From positions 1 through 39,193 of the forward strand of contig JAEOTY010000212.1 of the NCBI GenBank assembly GCA_016839625.1: a stretch of 39,193 nucleotides of DNA, read 5' to 3'. The translations under genes and the position numbers were made by a program. This DNA comes from Candidatus Hodarchaeota archaeon. GTDB taxonomy: Archaea > Asgardarchaeota > Heimdallarchaeia > Hodarchaeales > Hodarchaeaceae. How positions within the stretch are numbered: the stretch's first letter is position 1; every line of letters starts with the position of its first letter. Of this stretch, positions 31,677 through 39,193 are shown piece after piece. The notes below the pieces were generated by a model. The model searched no databases. It was given only the letters and a program-made list of their open reading frames with translations, and was not told the origin of the DNA.

Positions 31677-33500
31677 ATGGATTTATTTGAAAAAATTAAG
31701 CTGATACTTGAAACACAAGGATACATTCCTTATGACATCAGTAGTGTGAATCACTTAGCAGCAGCAGCATTCCTTACTGCTAGTAATGCTTTAATAATAC
31801 ATCTTACGTCCTTAAACCAAGATCCTAATGACCATAAACCGATTTTACCAGAAAATGCGTTTACAATAGACGCGAAATTCTCTCCTGACGATTCTTGGAT
31901 TTCGCTCCCAGTGGATTATACAGGAAAAGAACTAAGTTCTCTTTATCGTTTATCTACTACTTCAACTGATCAGTTACCTCCTTTAGAGCAGATTAGTAGT
32001 AGTGAGGGTAGGCATATATGGTTAGACTGGAGCCCTGATGGGAAGGACATTGCCTGGGCTATATCCCAGGATAAAATAAATAAAATAATGATTTTGTCGA
32101 ATCAACCCAATTCTGAGGAAAAATTAGTATGGGAAGGTACAGTAATCCCTTGGTTTGGGTGTGGACGTTGGGGCCCTAATTTAATAAAATTCACGACAGT
32201 CTTGCCAGGGAAAAATGAATTCAGTGAAATAGTCATAAATCCAAACACTGGAGAAATAGTACAGACTATTCCAATAGCGAGTTCGTATACATTCAATAGC
32301 TACTGGCATCCAACAAAATCAATTTTTCCGTTTCTTTCAAGGGATGATAATAAGCTTAAATTGTTCAATTTAGAGACAAGTGAGACTGTTGCATTACCAA
32401 TTCCAGAGGGAGAAATTGAAACTGTTTGTTGGAGCAAAGATGGAGCAAAGCTCTATTTTGGTGTAACAAAGGATGGAAGAGATCAAATCTACACAATTGA
32501 TTTAGATTCGATGGAATTAGAACCGTTACCTCTTCCAAAAGGTTTGAATAAACTTTTCAAAGTTCAATCCTGGAAAGATAAAGAAATTCTCTACTTTATT
32601 CATTCAGACGCTACTACTAGAATGAATTTATGGAAATTTGATCTAGAGATTCAGAAATACCAACAACTGACACAAAAACGATCTCCTGAAGCTGGAACAT
32701 CAGAATTTCCTCTCGTTAATTCGATAAGTGAATATTGGAAATCGACTGATGGATTAGATATTCATGGGTTTGTATTAATTCCTAGCACTCCTCCACCTGA
32801 AGGAGGATATCCAGCAGTTGTTTATGTTCATGGTGGACCCATGGGTCAATCAGTCGATTCCTTCGTTGGAACATTTCAGGTTATGACTCAAGAAGGATTT
32901 ATCGTATTTCTGCCTAACTTCCGGGGTTCGACAGGATACGGTGAGACGTTTCAAATGGCAAATTTTAGAGAAATAGGCAAAGCAGATTTTCTGGATATCA
33001 CAAGTGGAGTGGAGCATATTATTAGCAAATATGGCGTGAATCCTAACAAGGTAATAATATATGGTGGATCATATGGCGGGTATATGACCTTACGAGCACT
33101 AACTAAACCAGAGATATTTAAATTTACTGCTGGGTGGGCAGAAGCAGCGATTTCAGATTGGGAGTATATGTACGATTACGCTCCTGATGAAGTGTTTCGT
33201 CAATTTGTTGTCTCAATATTCGGATCGATGGAAAACGATGAGAGTAGACCATATTTGAAGGAATCCTCCCCAGTAGCTGACTGGGAAAAGGTTCAAGTAC
33301 CGTTAGGTGTTGTTCAGTATGCCAATGATACTAGGACCCCTTTGAAACCAGTTTGGGATTTTGTACAAAAACTAATTGAACGAGGGGATGATGTAGAATT
33401 TCATGTAAGACCCATGATGGGGCACGCCAACATCCCAAAAGGTTTTCTCGTTCGTTCAATTGCACGACTGATCCAATTTTGTCAGAGAGTAGTAGAATAA
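31677..33500 (+). CDS. S9-family peptidase (acylaminoacyl-peptidase-like)
   Basis: A cytosolic prolyl-oligopeptidase-type enzyme with an N-terminal beta-propeller (residues ~60-345, TolB/DPP-like blades such as ARHIWLDWSPDGKDIAW-type repeats) and a C-terminal alpha/beta hydrolase. The nucleophile elbow is GGSYGGYM with Ser465; Asp551 (NDTRTPLKP) and His583 (MGHANIPKG) complete the triad, and YVHGGPMG provides the oxyanion hole. No signal peptide. SD GGTGAT precedes the ATG. Length 607 is normal for the family. Likely releases N-acyl amino acids or degrades short peptides. Confidence 0.93.
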   Translation: MDLFEKIKLILETQGYIPYDISSVNHLAAAAFLTASNALIIHLTSLNQDPNDHKPILPENAFTIDAKFSPDDSWISLPVDYTGKELSSLYRLSTTSTDQLPPLEQISSSEGRHIWLDWSPDGKDIAWAISQDKINKIMILSNQPNSEEKLVWEGTVIPWFGCGRWGPNLIKFTTVLPGKNEFSEIVINPNTGEIVQTIPIASSYTFNSYWHPTKSIFPFLSRDDNKLKLFNLETSETVALPIPEGEIETVCWSKDGAKLYFGVTKDGRDQIYTIDLDSMELEPLPLPKGLNKLFKVQSWKDKEILYFIHSDATTRMNLWKFDLEIQKYQQLTQKRSPEAGTSEFPLVNSISEYWKSTDGLDIHGFVLIPSTPPPEGGYPAVVYVHGGPMGQSVDSFVGTFQVMTQEGFIVFLPNFRGSTGYGETFQMANFREIGKADFLDITSGVEHIISKYGVNPNKVIIYGGSYGGYMTLRALTKPEIFKFTAGWAEAAISDWEYMYDYAPDEVFRQFVVSIFGSMENDESRPYLKESSPVADWEKVQVPLGVVQYANDTRTPLKPVWDFVQKLIERGDDVEFHVRPMMGHANIPKGFLVRSIARLIQFCQRVVE

Positions 33501-33742
33501 GCCTGTGAAAATTTCTCCCACACATTCAGTAAATAATAATGAAAAGAAAGATTCTAGTCATCAACATTCCCGACTGTAATAATCTAGGAATTGGTTTGAT
33601 TCAAGGCTTTTTCTACATAATGTCCAATGGAATGTTAAACTTAAAAATAATAATAGCGATAAATTGTTTAGGTTCAAAATAAAGGCTAATTACGCACAAT
33701 ATAAGTGTTTCTTAATGTCATTTACTAAAAGGAGCGAGTTTA

Positions 33743-34645
33743 TTGGCTGTTTTGACCATTGATGAGTGGTTAGTTATAATAATCGGATTTATTTCGTTAA
33801 TTCCTTCTTTTATATTACTCAAACAATACATCAAAACATCTATTGTTGATTTCTTATTATTTTCAGGAGTTTTCTTCTCTGTCACTGCTACATGCTTCAG
33901 CTCGATTTTTGCAGACGCTACTAATATTTTATTTTTCTTTCAGCTTCATAGATGGGCTCTTGTCTTCACATTTTTATTCTTCTTTCTTCATGGATCTCGT
34001 ATTCTGTGGACACGAACTCCGACAGTTATTTGGTATATTGGTATCATTTGGTTTGCCATCCTAGTTTTTTTAATTTTATTTTGGGAAATTATACCTCAAG
34101 AAGATACAGCATTTGTATTATTCATGGAAATGCCTCACGGCCCAAATCAATTTCATCCTAAAGGTGCTGGACTCAAGACACCTGGTGGAGTCATTCTTAA
34201 CTCTTCAAGCCATAGGCTCCTTTCAGACTTGTACTCACTTTATACAGCTGGTATTCTTGGATATACTTATATTAAGATCAAACCTATACATCCGACTAAG
34301 AAAATAGTCATTACGAAGAGACTTTGGTTAATTATATGGAGTTTAGTTTTTGTTTATGGGATCCTTGGTCTTCCCTGGGTATTTCATTTTTTGAGTTCCA
34401 TAATATCTTCGTTTTCAACGATTCGTTTCTTATTAATTCTAATTGCTGAAGTTTTATCTGCATTTATTGCAATTATGATACCCGAATCCATGCTCATTTC
34501 TCAAACACAAGTCCTGAGAGCTCAAAAGCTATATAAACAGGTCCAACAGTTTCATTCAAAGCAAGAAATTAAAGAATTTGGAATGGAGTCCTTAGTCGAA
34601 TACCTGAAGCATATTCCAAAAGAGGCAATGGCCGTAGAGAAATAA
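33743..34645 (+). CDS. Seven-helix membrane protein of unknown function
   Basis: A 300-residue hydrophobic protein with seven predicted membrane helices (e.g. VIIIGFISLIPSFILL, FLLFSGVFFSVTATC, WALVFTFLFFFLHGSRIL, VIWYIGIIWFAILVFLILFW, LWLIIWSLVFVYGILGLPWVF, FLLILIAEVLSAFIAIMI) and a charged cytosolic tail (SKQEIKEFGMESLVEYL). An MPHGPNQFHPKG loop sits between helices 4 and 5. It is TTG-initiated with AAAGGAG. No family recognised; the seven-helix plan resembles archaeal 7TM sensor/histidine-kinase-less proteins, but no ligand or kinase motif is present. Confidence 0.75.
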   Translation: MAVLTIDEWLVIIIGFISLIPSFILLKQYIKTSIVDFLLFSGVFFSVTATCFSSIFADATNILFFFQLHRWALVFTFLFFFLHGSRILWTRTPTVIWYIGIIWFAILVFLILFWEIIPQEDTAFVLFMEMPHGPNQFHPKGAGLKTPGGVILNSSSHRLLSDLYSLYTAGILGYTYIKIKPIHPTKKIVITKRLWLIIWSLVFVYGILGLPWVFHFLSSIISSFSTIRFLLILIAEVLSAFIAIMIPESMLISQTQVLRAQKLYKQVQQFHSKQEIKEFGMESLVEYLKHIPKEAMAVEK

Positions 34646-34755
34646 TAAAAGAGTTTAGCGTCTATTCCCATTCAATTTTTGATCTAAAATAGAATACTAC
34701 CGTTTTTAATGGCTCTTTAAAAAAGATTAGGGGAGAGATGCCCTATTTAACTAGT

Positions 34756-36369
34756 TTATCTCCTTTTTTTCTTCACTTTTCCCAGAACAAACGAAAATAT
34801 GGCAAGAACGATAAAGATGTATTCAAATCCTAAAAAATCCGTTGAACCAGTTGTAATCCTTGATTTTACCTCTTCAAGATATGCATCAATAGTTAAGCGA
34901 AAGATAAATCCATCTTCATTTCCACCACAGGTTTGTTGATATGCGTCATCAGAGGTAAAGAAATTTGTTGAAGTAGTGTAACCTACAATATAGAGATAAT
35001 CATCGGAAAGAAATTGACTAAATGGATGATCATTATTTGTTCCTCCAAGGAATGAACAGAATAATGGTTGGCCAATAGAGGATAGGGCCATGACCACGAT
35101 ATCACATGCTCCCTTGTGACCCTCTTGAAAAGCATTGGAAATTGGAAAACCATCAGCTCCACCTACTCCACTTAAGATTATATTGTCATCAGAGTCCACA
35201 TCTACATGATGTAGTGTATCCCATCCTGATGCTCCAAAATAGCTGGAAAAGGTTAATTTCTGACCATCAGGACTGAGCTTCGATACAAATGCATCTACTT
35301 CAACGTCAGAATATTCATCCTGATAAGCATTTGCTACTGGAAAATCAGCTGACCAAGTCCTACCAGAAAAAATGATATTTTTCGAGGAATCGATGGTTAA
35401 TCCGAAAGAATCATCCATATGTGAACCACCAAAGAAAGTGGCATATGTTATTTGACCAGTTGACGTATGTTTTCCTAGGAAGATATCACGTTGAGTTCCA
35501 CTTATTGAATCTTGGAAGGCGTTGTTTGTGATTGGAAAGTTTGAACTGGATGTTGTACCATCAAAAAATATATTGTCTTCTTCATCGATAGCAATCTTAC
35601 CTAGTGAATCATGGTCAGATCCACCAATAAAGGTTGAATACAAGATGGAAGTGCAATTAGGTGTCAGTTTCAGGATAAATCCATCTGATCCTCCTCCAAA
35701 AATTGATTGGCAAGCATCCGTTGTAATAGGGAAATCGGGAGAGGAGGTTCCGCCAGAAATGATTAGATTGTTAGATGAATCTAATTTGAGGTCATCAACA
35801 CCCTCTGAACCGTCAGTTCCCAGATAGCTTGAGTATAACAATGACCCGTTAGGCGCAAATTTCGTTACGAAGAGATCTAAACCTCCTCCATTGAAATTTT
35901 GTTGATAGGCATCCTCTGTGATAGGAAAATCTATTGAGTTTGTCATACCAGCCACATAAATGTTACCAGAATCATCAGTTAGCACACAATGACCACCATC
36001 ACGATTTGATCCTCCCAGAAATGTTGACCAAATAAGATCTCCATTTTGGTTGAATTTACTAACAATAGCGTCTCCGCTGACGGTATGGATTTCTTGATCC
36101 CCTCCTGCAAAAGTCTCTTGAAAACCATTTACTACTGGAAAATTGGTGGATAGAGTTTCACCAGTAACAATAACATTTCCTTCTGAATCAATAACCACGT
36201 CTTTGATATAATCAACATTATTTCCTCCAAAGAAAGTACTATAAGAAAAATCTTCGATTTCGATCTTGTTTAACTTACTTTGGCCTGATACATAAGTAGT
36301 TCTAAAAACAAAAACACATCCGATCAGGAGTAGAATAGTTAATATTCGTTTTTTGCTATTACATTTCAT
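34756..36369 (-). CDS. SBBP-repeat beta-propeller surface protein
   Basis: An exported seven-bladed beta-propeller of the SBBP type. After a signal peptide come seven repeats, each of about 55-60 residues, with the pattern (Y/W/F)STFxGG...D...D..GN.I..GxTxSxxFP (for example WSTFLGGSNRDGGHC, YSTFIGGSDHDSLGK, YATFFGGSHMDDS). The propeller ends in one membrane helix (LGFEYIFIVLAIFSFVLG) with a KVKKKRR tail. Displayed outside the membrane, perhaps for adhesion, glycan or protein binding. GAGGA precedes the ATG. The upstream minus-strand gene encodes a membrane-anchored wHTH regulator. Confidence 0.9.
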   Translation of the reverse strand: MKCNSKKRILTILLLIGCVFVFRTTYVSGQSKLNKIEIEDFSYSTFFGGNNVDYIKDVVIDSEGNVIVTGETLSTNFPVVNGFQETFAGGDQEIHTVSGDAIVSKFNQNGDLIWSTFLGGSNRDGGHCVLTDDSGNIYVAGMTNSIDFPITEDAYQQNFNGGGLDLFVTKFAPNGSLLYSSYLGTDGSEGVDDLKLDSSNNLIISGGTSSPDFPITTDACQSIFGGGSDGFILKLTPNCTSILYSTFIGGSDHDSLGKIAIDEEDNIFFDGTTSSSNFPITNNAFQDSISGTQRDIFLGKHTSTGQITYATFFGGSHMDDSFGLTIDSSKNIIFSGRTWSADFPVANAYQDEYSDVEVDAFVSKLSPDGQKLTFSSYFGASGWDTLHHVDVDSDDNIILSGVGGADGFPISNAFQEGHKGACDIVVMALSSIGQPLFCSFLGGTNNDHPFSQFLSDDYLYIVGYTTSTNFFTSDDAYQQTCGGNEDGFIFRLTIDAYLEEVKSRITTGSTDFLGFEYIFIVLAIFSFVLGKVKKKRR

Positions 36370-36657
36370 ATTGTAGTCCTCGTTATATTTTAAACCTTGT
36401 TTTTGGCTCTATTGTTGAAGTACTCAGACAATTGTAGCCTACAATCTATGTAAAGAGAAAAAGAAATGATTAAAATATTGAAACAGTATTTTCTGTTTGT
36501 GAACTATTTTTTCAATTCTCTACAATAGCTAAACATGGTTCTAGGTATTGTAATTCTCTAACTATTTGAGTAAATTCTTAATTAACTGTTTAAATAGTAA
36601 AAATACATGTGGAATTTAAATCACTATGATTTCGAGATGATAGATTATCTATACTCT

Positions 36658-37818
36658 TCAATTTAGAGAGTATTCATCTAATCCATTTTGCTTTTCTTTG
36701 AGACGATTAATTGTAACTCTTAATGCGTTATTCAATATAGATAGAAAAGAAAAACCTTTTGTTGTTATCTTGAAATTTCTATACCGTCCATCTTGAATAA
36801 CTTGAGTTGATACATATGATTCTACATATTGTAAATCCACAAGCTTCTTAATTTCTTTAGAAAGAGTTGAGGGTGGGATATTCAAACTTTTAGCTAATTT
36901 AATAGGATTAGTTTCGCTAGGATCTTGGTAAGCTATTTCTATCAGTGTTAGAACCGTTCTACCTTTTATTTCAACTCGCAGATCATTTCTTATATCAGAT
37001 GGGAAATACTCTGCCATCGAATTGACCATTGTTGGAGTCTCTAAGCTAGGTAAATCATGTGATTCCTCAATAAATCCATGTCCGATGTTATCCAATCCAA
37101 TAACTACTTTCTCTCTAATAGATTTCAGAAATTCGATTTTTTTGGACTCGAAAAAGTCTATGAAGCTCTTCTCTTTGAATTTAACACTATAGACTAAATA
37201 ACCAAGGCCACCACTAAAGGTTATAGAAAGAAGACCAATAAATGGTAAAAATAAATCCTCCAAGTCAAGATAAATCTCTGAAGGCGTTGAATTAATACTT
37301 CTATTATCAATAGTAAAAGTGCTTTCTGAAATATCCACCTTGTCCTCCCAATTTTTGCTTGTTGCTACAATTTTTATCAAGAAATTAGTTCCAAATGTCT
37401 CATATAACGATGTATTCCAGTTATAGCTTGTCTCAAAAATAGAAAATGCTATTTGAATCCAATTTGATCCAGCATTTGGAGAATAATAAACATTATACAC
37501 AGGAGTATCGTTTATTTGTTCAAGAACAAGAGTCCAATGAATTAGAACCTCTCCTGATAATGTTTCTCCACCATCGGGACTAATTATTTCTAAACCATTT
37601 GATTGCCAAATTTTAAATGATCTTTTCTTTGTAGTTATTCCAAAACTCTTCTGAATGAAATGTGAATCATCTATCGTCACACTAGCATTGTTCTTTTCTA
37701 TTTCTAGAGAAATATTTTCATTTTCATTTAAGGATAAAGCAAAATAACCTATTAAATTTATGTTTCCCAAAAAAAAAGCAAAAACAATACAAAAAAATAA
37801 CTGACTTTGTTTTTTCAT
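36658..37818 (-). CDS. Membrane-anchored winged-helix regulator with Ig-like sensor domain
   Basis: A single-pass membrane protein joining an outside sensor to a DNA-binding domain. An N-terminal hydrophobic signal/anchor (residues ~6-30) is followed by an extracellular beta-sandwich resembling Kre9/KNH-type or fibronectin-like modules (IISPDGGETLSGEVLIHW; VYYSPNAGSNWIQIA). A membrane helix (FLPFIGLLSITFSGGLGYLVY, 190-210) and linker lead to a cytosolic winged helix (285-358; NPIKLAKSLNIPPSTLSKEIKKLV, then GRYRNFKITTKGF). This is a one-component transmembrane regulator of the CadC-like plan, but with a MarR/ArsR-like wHTH. It precedes the SBBP surface-protein gene on the same strand, a likely target. 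A palindromic AGATATATATCT lies ahead of its start. Confidence 0.82.
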   Translation of the reverse strand: MKKQSQLFFCIVFAFFLGNINLIGYFALSLNENENISLEIEKNNASVTIDDSHFIQKSFGITTKKRSFKIWQSNGLEIISPDGGETLSGEVLIHWTLVLEQINDTPVYNVYYSPNAGSNWIQIAFSIFETSYNWNTSLYETFGTNFLIKIVATSKNWEDKVDISESTFTIDNRSINSTPSEIYLDLEDLFLPFIGLLSITFSGGLGYLVYSVKFKEKSFIDFFESKKIEFLKSIREKVVIGLDNIGHGFIEESHDLPSLETPTMVNSMAEYFPSDIRNDLRVEIKGRTVLTLIEIAYQDPSETNPIKLAKSLNIPPSTLSKEIKKLVDLQYVESYVSTQVIQDGRYRNFKITTKGFSFLSILNNALRVTINRLKEKQNGLDEYSLN

Positions 37819-37843
37819 TTAGATTTATATGGATTTTATTCCC

Positions 37844-37855
37844 AGATATATATCT
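37844..37855. promoter_or_regulatory. TATA-like box inside a 12-bp palindrome
   Basis: AGATATATATCT is a perfect 12-bp palindrome, 26-37 bases upstream of the membrane-wHTH start codon. The TATATA centre fits an archaeal TATA box, so the palindrome may also serve as the regulator's own operator. A TA-rich palindrome can also arise by chance. Confidence 0.4.
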
Positions 37856-37970
37856 AGTGTTGTGTGCATAAAAAGCAACGATTAATCTATTAAACCTAAG
37901 GTTAACATTATTTTGACTATACTCAACTAAATTTAGAAACATCTGCAAAATAAATTCAGAGGTGTGTTTT

Positions 37971-39193
37971 TTGACTGGCTTAATAATAAAAAATGGCGTT
38001 GTTTTAACTGTTAACGCAAAAAATGAAGTTATTCCAGATGGGGGAATAGTGATCGAAGATGATAGGATAATTGATATAGGGTCGATGAAACAATTGCAGA
38101 ATTATTCTGTAGATCAAGAAATCGATGCTGGAGGAATGGTCATTATGCCAGGACTCATCAATACACATACCCACTTGGCAATGACATTATTTCGCGGAGT
38201 GGCTGATGACGTCCCAGGTATCAACTGGCTACCAATAATTTGGTCAATTGAAAAAAATATTTCCGCTGATATGTGCCATATTGGAGCACTTTTGGGTTGT
38301 TTAGAGATGATGACAACAGGAACAACGTGTTTTGCTGATCAATATTGGCATATGGAGAAGGTAGTATCAGTAGTCAAAGAGGCTGGAATGCGAGCTAGTC
38401 TTGCCCAAGGAATATTAGAATTGAACGACCCTGATAAGGGAGAACGAGATTTGACAGAAAGTGTTGCTTTTGCTAAGAAATGGGATGGCTCCATTGATGG
38501 CCGTGTTGTATGTAAATTAGGACCTCATTCGATATACACATGTTCACCATCCCTACTTCAGAGAACACGTGAAGCTGCGGATGAGATTAATGTTGGTCTA
38601 CACATTCATGCTGCTGAAGCTCCCAATGAGCCCAAAATGGCTAAGGAAAAACATGGCGAGACATCAATAGAACACTTACTCAATTTAGGAATGTTAAAAG
38701 GCGATGTTTTAGCTGCTCACTGTGTCTTTGTTAACAAACAAGACATGAAGATAATGAAGAAAACAAACACGACAGTCTCTCACTGTCCTACTGCAATGAT
38801 GAAGTACGGGAATGAGATTGCTCCAATACCAGAATTGTTGAAAAATGATGTTACGGTTAGTATTGGGACTGATGGTTGTGGAAGTAACAATAATCTCGAT
38901 ATGATTGAAGAGATGAGAACTACTGCACTTTTACATAAACAGAACAAAAGAAGTGGTACTATACTGCCCGCTGATCAGATCATTCGTATGGCTACAATCA
39001 ATGGGGCAAAAAGTATTGGATTAGAAAAAGAAATTGGATCCTTGGAAGTGGGTAAGAAAGCTGATCTTATTATGCTGGATTTTAAGAAGCCTCATCTAAC
39101 TCCTTTTCATAATTGTCCTTCTCATATAGTATATTCTGCCTTTGGTTCAGATGTGGACACTGTCATTGTTGATGGTAACATCATTATGAAAGA
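37971..39193 (+). CDS. Amidohydrolase of the SAH/MTA/5'-deoxyadenosine deaminase family (3' truncated)
   Basis: A metal-dependent amidohydrolase in the MtaD/SahH-deaminase/DadD family, cut by the window end. It removes the exocyclic amine of S-adenosylhomocysteine, methylthioadenosine, 5'-deoxyadenosine or adenosine. The TTG start has GAGGTG six bases ahead. Visible metal-site motifs are GLINTHTHLAMTLFRG (His66, His68), HIHAAE, AAHCVFVN and IGTDGCGSNNNLDM, and near the end GSLEVGKKADLIMLD. Roughly 407 codons are present and the family is ~420-430 residues, so only a few residues are missing. It diverges from the membrane-wHTH gene. Confidence 0.93.
   Translation, partial: MTGLIIKNGVVLTVNAKNEVIPDGGIVIEDDRIIDIGSMKQLQNYSVDQEIDAGGMVIMPGLINTHTHLAMTLFRGVADDVPGINWLPIIWSIEKNISADMCHIGALLGCLEMMTTGTTCFADQYWHMEKVVSVVKEAGMRASLAQGILELNDPDKGERDLTESVAFAKKWDGSIDGRVVCKLGPHSIYTCSPSLLQRTREAADEINVGLHIHAAEAPNEPKMAKEKHGETSIEHLLNLGMLKGDVLAAHCVFVNKQDMKIMKKTNTTVSHCPTAMMKYGNEIAPIPELLKNDVTVSIGTDGCGSNNNLDMIEEMRTTALLHKQNKRSGTILPADQIIRMATINGAKSIGLEKEIGSLEVGKKADLIMLDFKKPHLTPFHNCPSHIVYSAFGSDVDTVIVDGNIIMK

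Noticed and set aside
35522-35827. Plus-strand open frame opposite the SBBP gene
   Set aside because: A product of the biased codon pattern of the repeats; no family features or ribosome site.
1-39193. CRISPR arrays, insertion sequences, integrases, tRNA or rRNA genes
   Set aside because: No regularly spaced repeats, transposase motifs, T-loop signatures or conserved rRNA segments were found by eye.

Overview
The window reads as chromosomal DNA of an AT-rich archaeon, most plausibly an Asgard (Heimdall- or Loki-like) lineage. Supporting signs are TrmB- and ArsR-type winged-helix regulators, a DRG-like GTPase with a TGS domain, an archaeal 5'-deoxyadenosine/SAH-deaminase-type amidohydrolase, surface proteins built as signal peptide + repeat domain + C-terminal membrane helix + basic tail, archaeal SD motifs (GGAGG, GGTGAT) and TATA-like boxes. 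No rRNA, tRNA or universal marker protein is present, so the phylum is an inference. I see no CRISPR array, insertion sequence, integrase or phage gene. About 38 protein genes are supported. They are mostly monocistronic, with a few two-gene units.
Layout. 1-2.1 kb: an ArsR-type wHTH fused to a BtrH/C39-peptidase-like domain, with a candidate iterated operator upstream and a small divergent ORF. 2.1-7.4 kb: carbohydrate-flavoured genes (GH130 phosphorylase, two aldo/keto reductases, a NosD-like beta-helix surface protein, a maltose-O-acetyltransferase-type enzyme). 7.4-10 kb: a PAS histidine kinase with an RHH-like N-terminus and a DinB-fold protein. 10-13 kb: RidA, deoxyribose-phosphate aldolase, a Pro/Ser-rich protein and a CxxC protein. 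13-17.7 kb: an ICMT-like membrane methyltransferase, a secreted anchored subtilase, a YCII protein, a TrmB regulator and a short QueG-like Fe-S protein. 17.7-22.9 kb: a cytosolic class-C beta-lactamase-fold hydrolase, a GAF histidine kinase, DUF302 and a tandem metallophosphoesterase whose second half has lost its metal ligands. 22.9-29.2 kb: a ferritin-like protein, a four-helix membrane protein, an orphan phosphoribosyltransferase, a flavodoxin + ICMT-like pair, a TPR protein and a DRG-like GTPase lacking the S5D2L insert. 29.7-33.5 kb: an SPL-family radical SAM protein followed by ribokinase, then an S9 peptidase. 33.7-39.2 kb: a seven-helix membrane protein, a seven-blade SBBP-repeat surface protein, a membrane-anchored wHTH regulator upstream of it, and a 3'-truncated amidohydrolase.
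Functional themes. (1) Sensing: two orphan histidine kinases with no response regulator, a TrmB regulator, a wHTH-peptidase-like fusion and a single-pass membrane wHTH protein give an unusually sensor-rich accessory region. (2) Sugar and nucleoside salvage: GH130, DeoC, ribokinase and the amidohydrolase could share pentose or deoxynucleoside flux, but they are not in one operon. (3) Cell surface: subtilase, NosD-like beta-helix and SBBP propeller are all exported and membrane-anchored.
No single obvious new defence or biosynthetic system stands out. The most novel-looking elements are the membrane-anchored wHTH regulator/SBBP pair, the wHTH-C39-like fusion with its palindrome, the RHH-PAS kinase preceded by a mini RHH-like ORF, the half-dead double phosphoesterase and the DRG variant.
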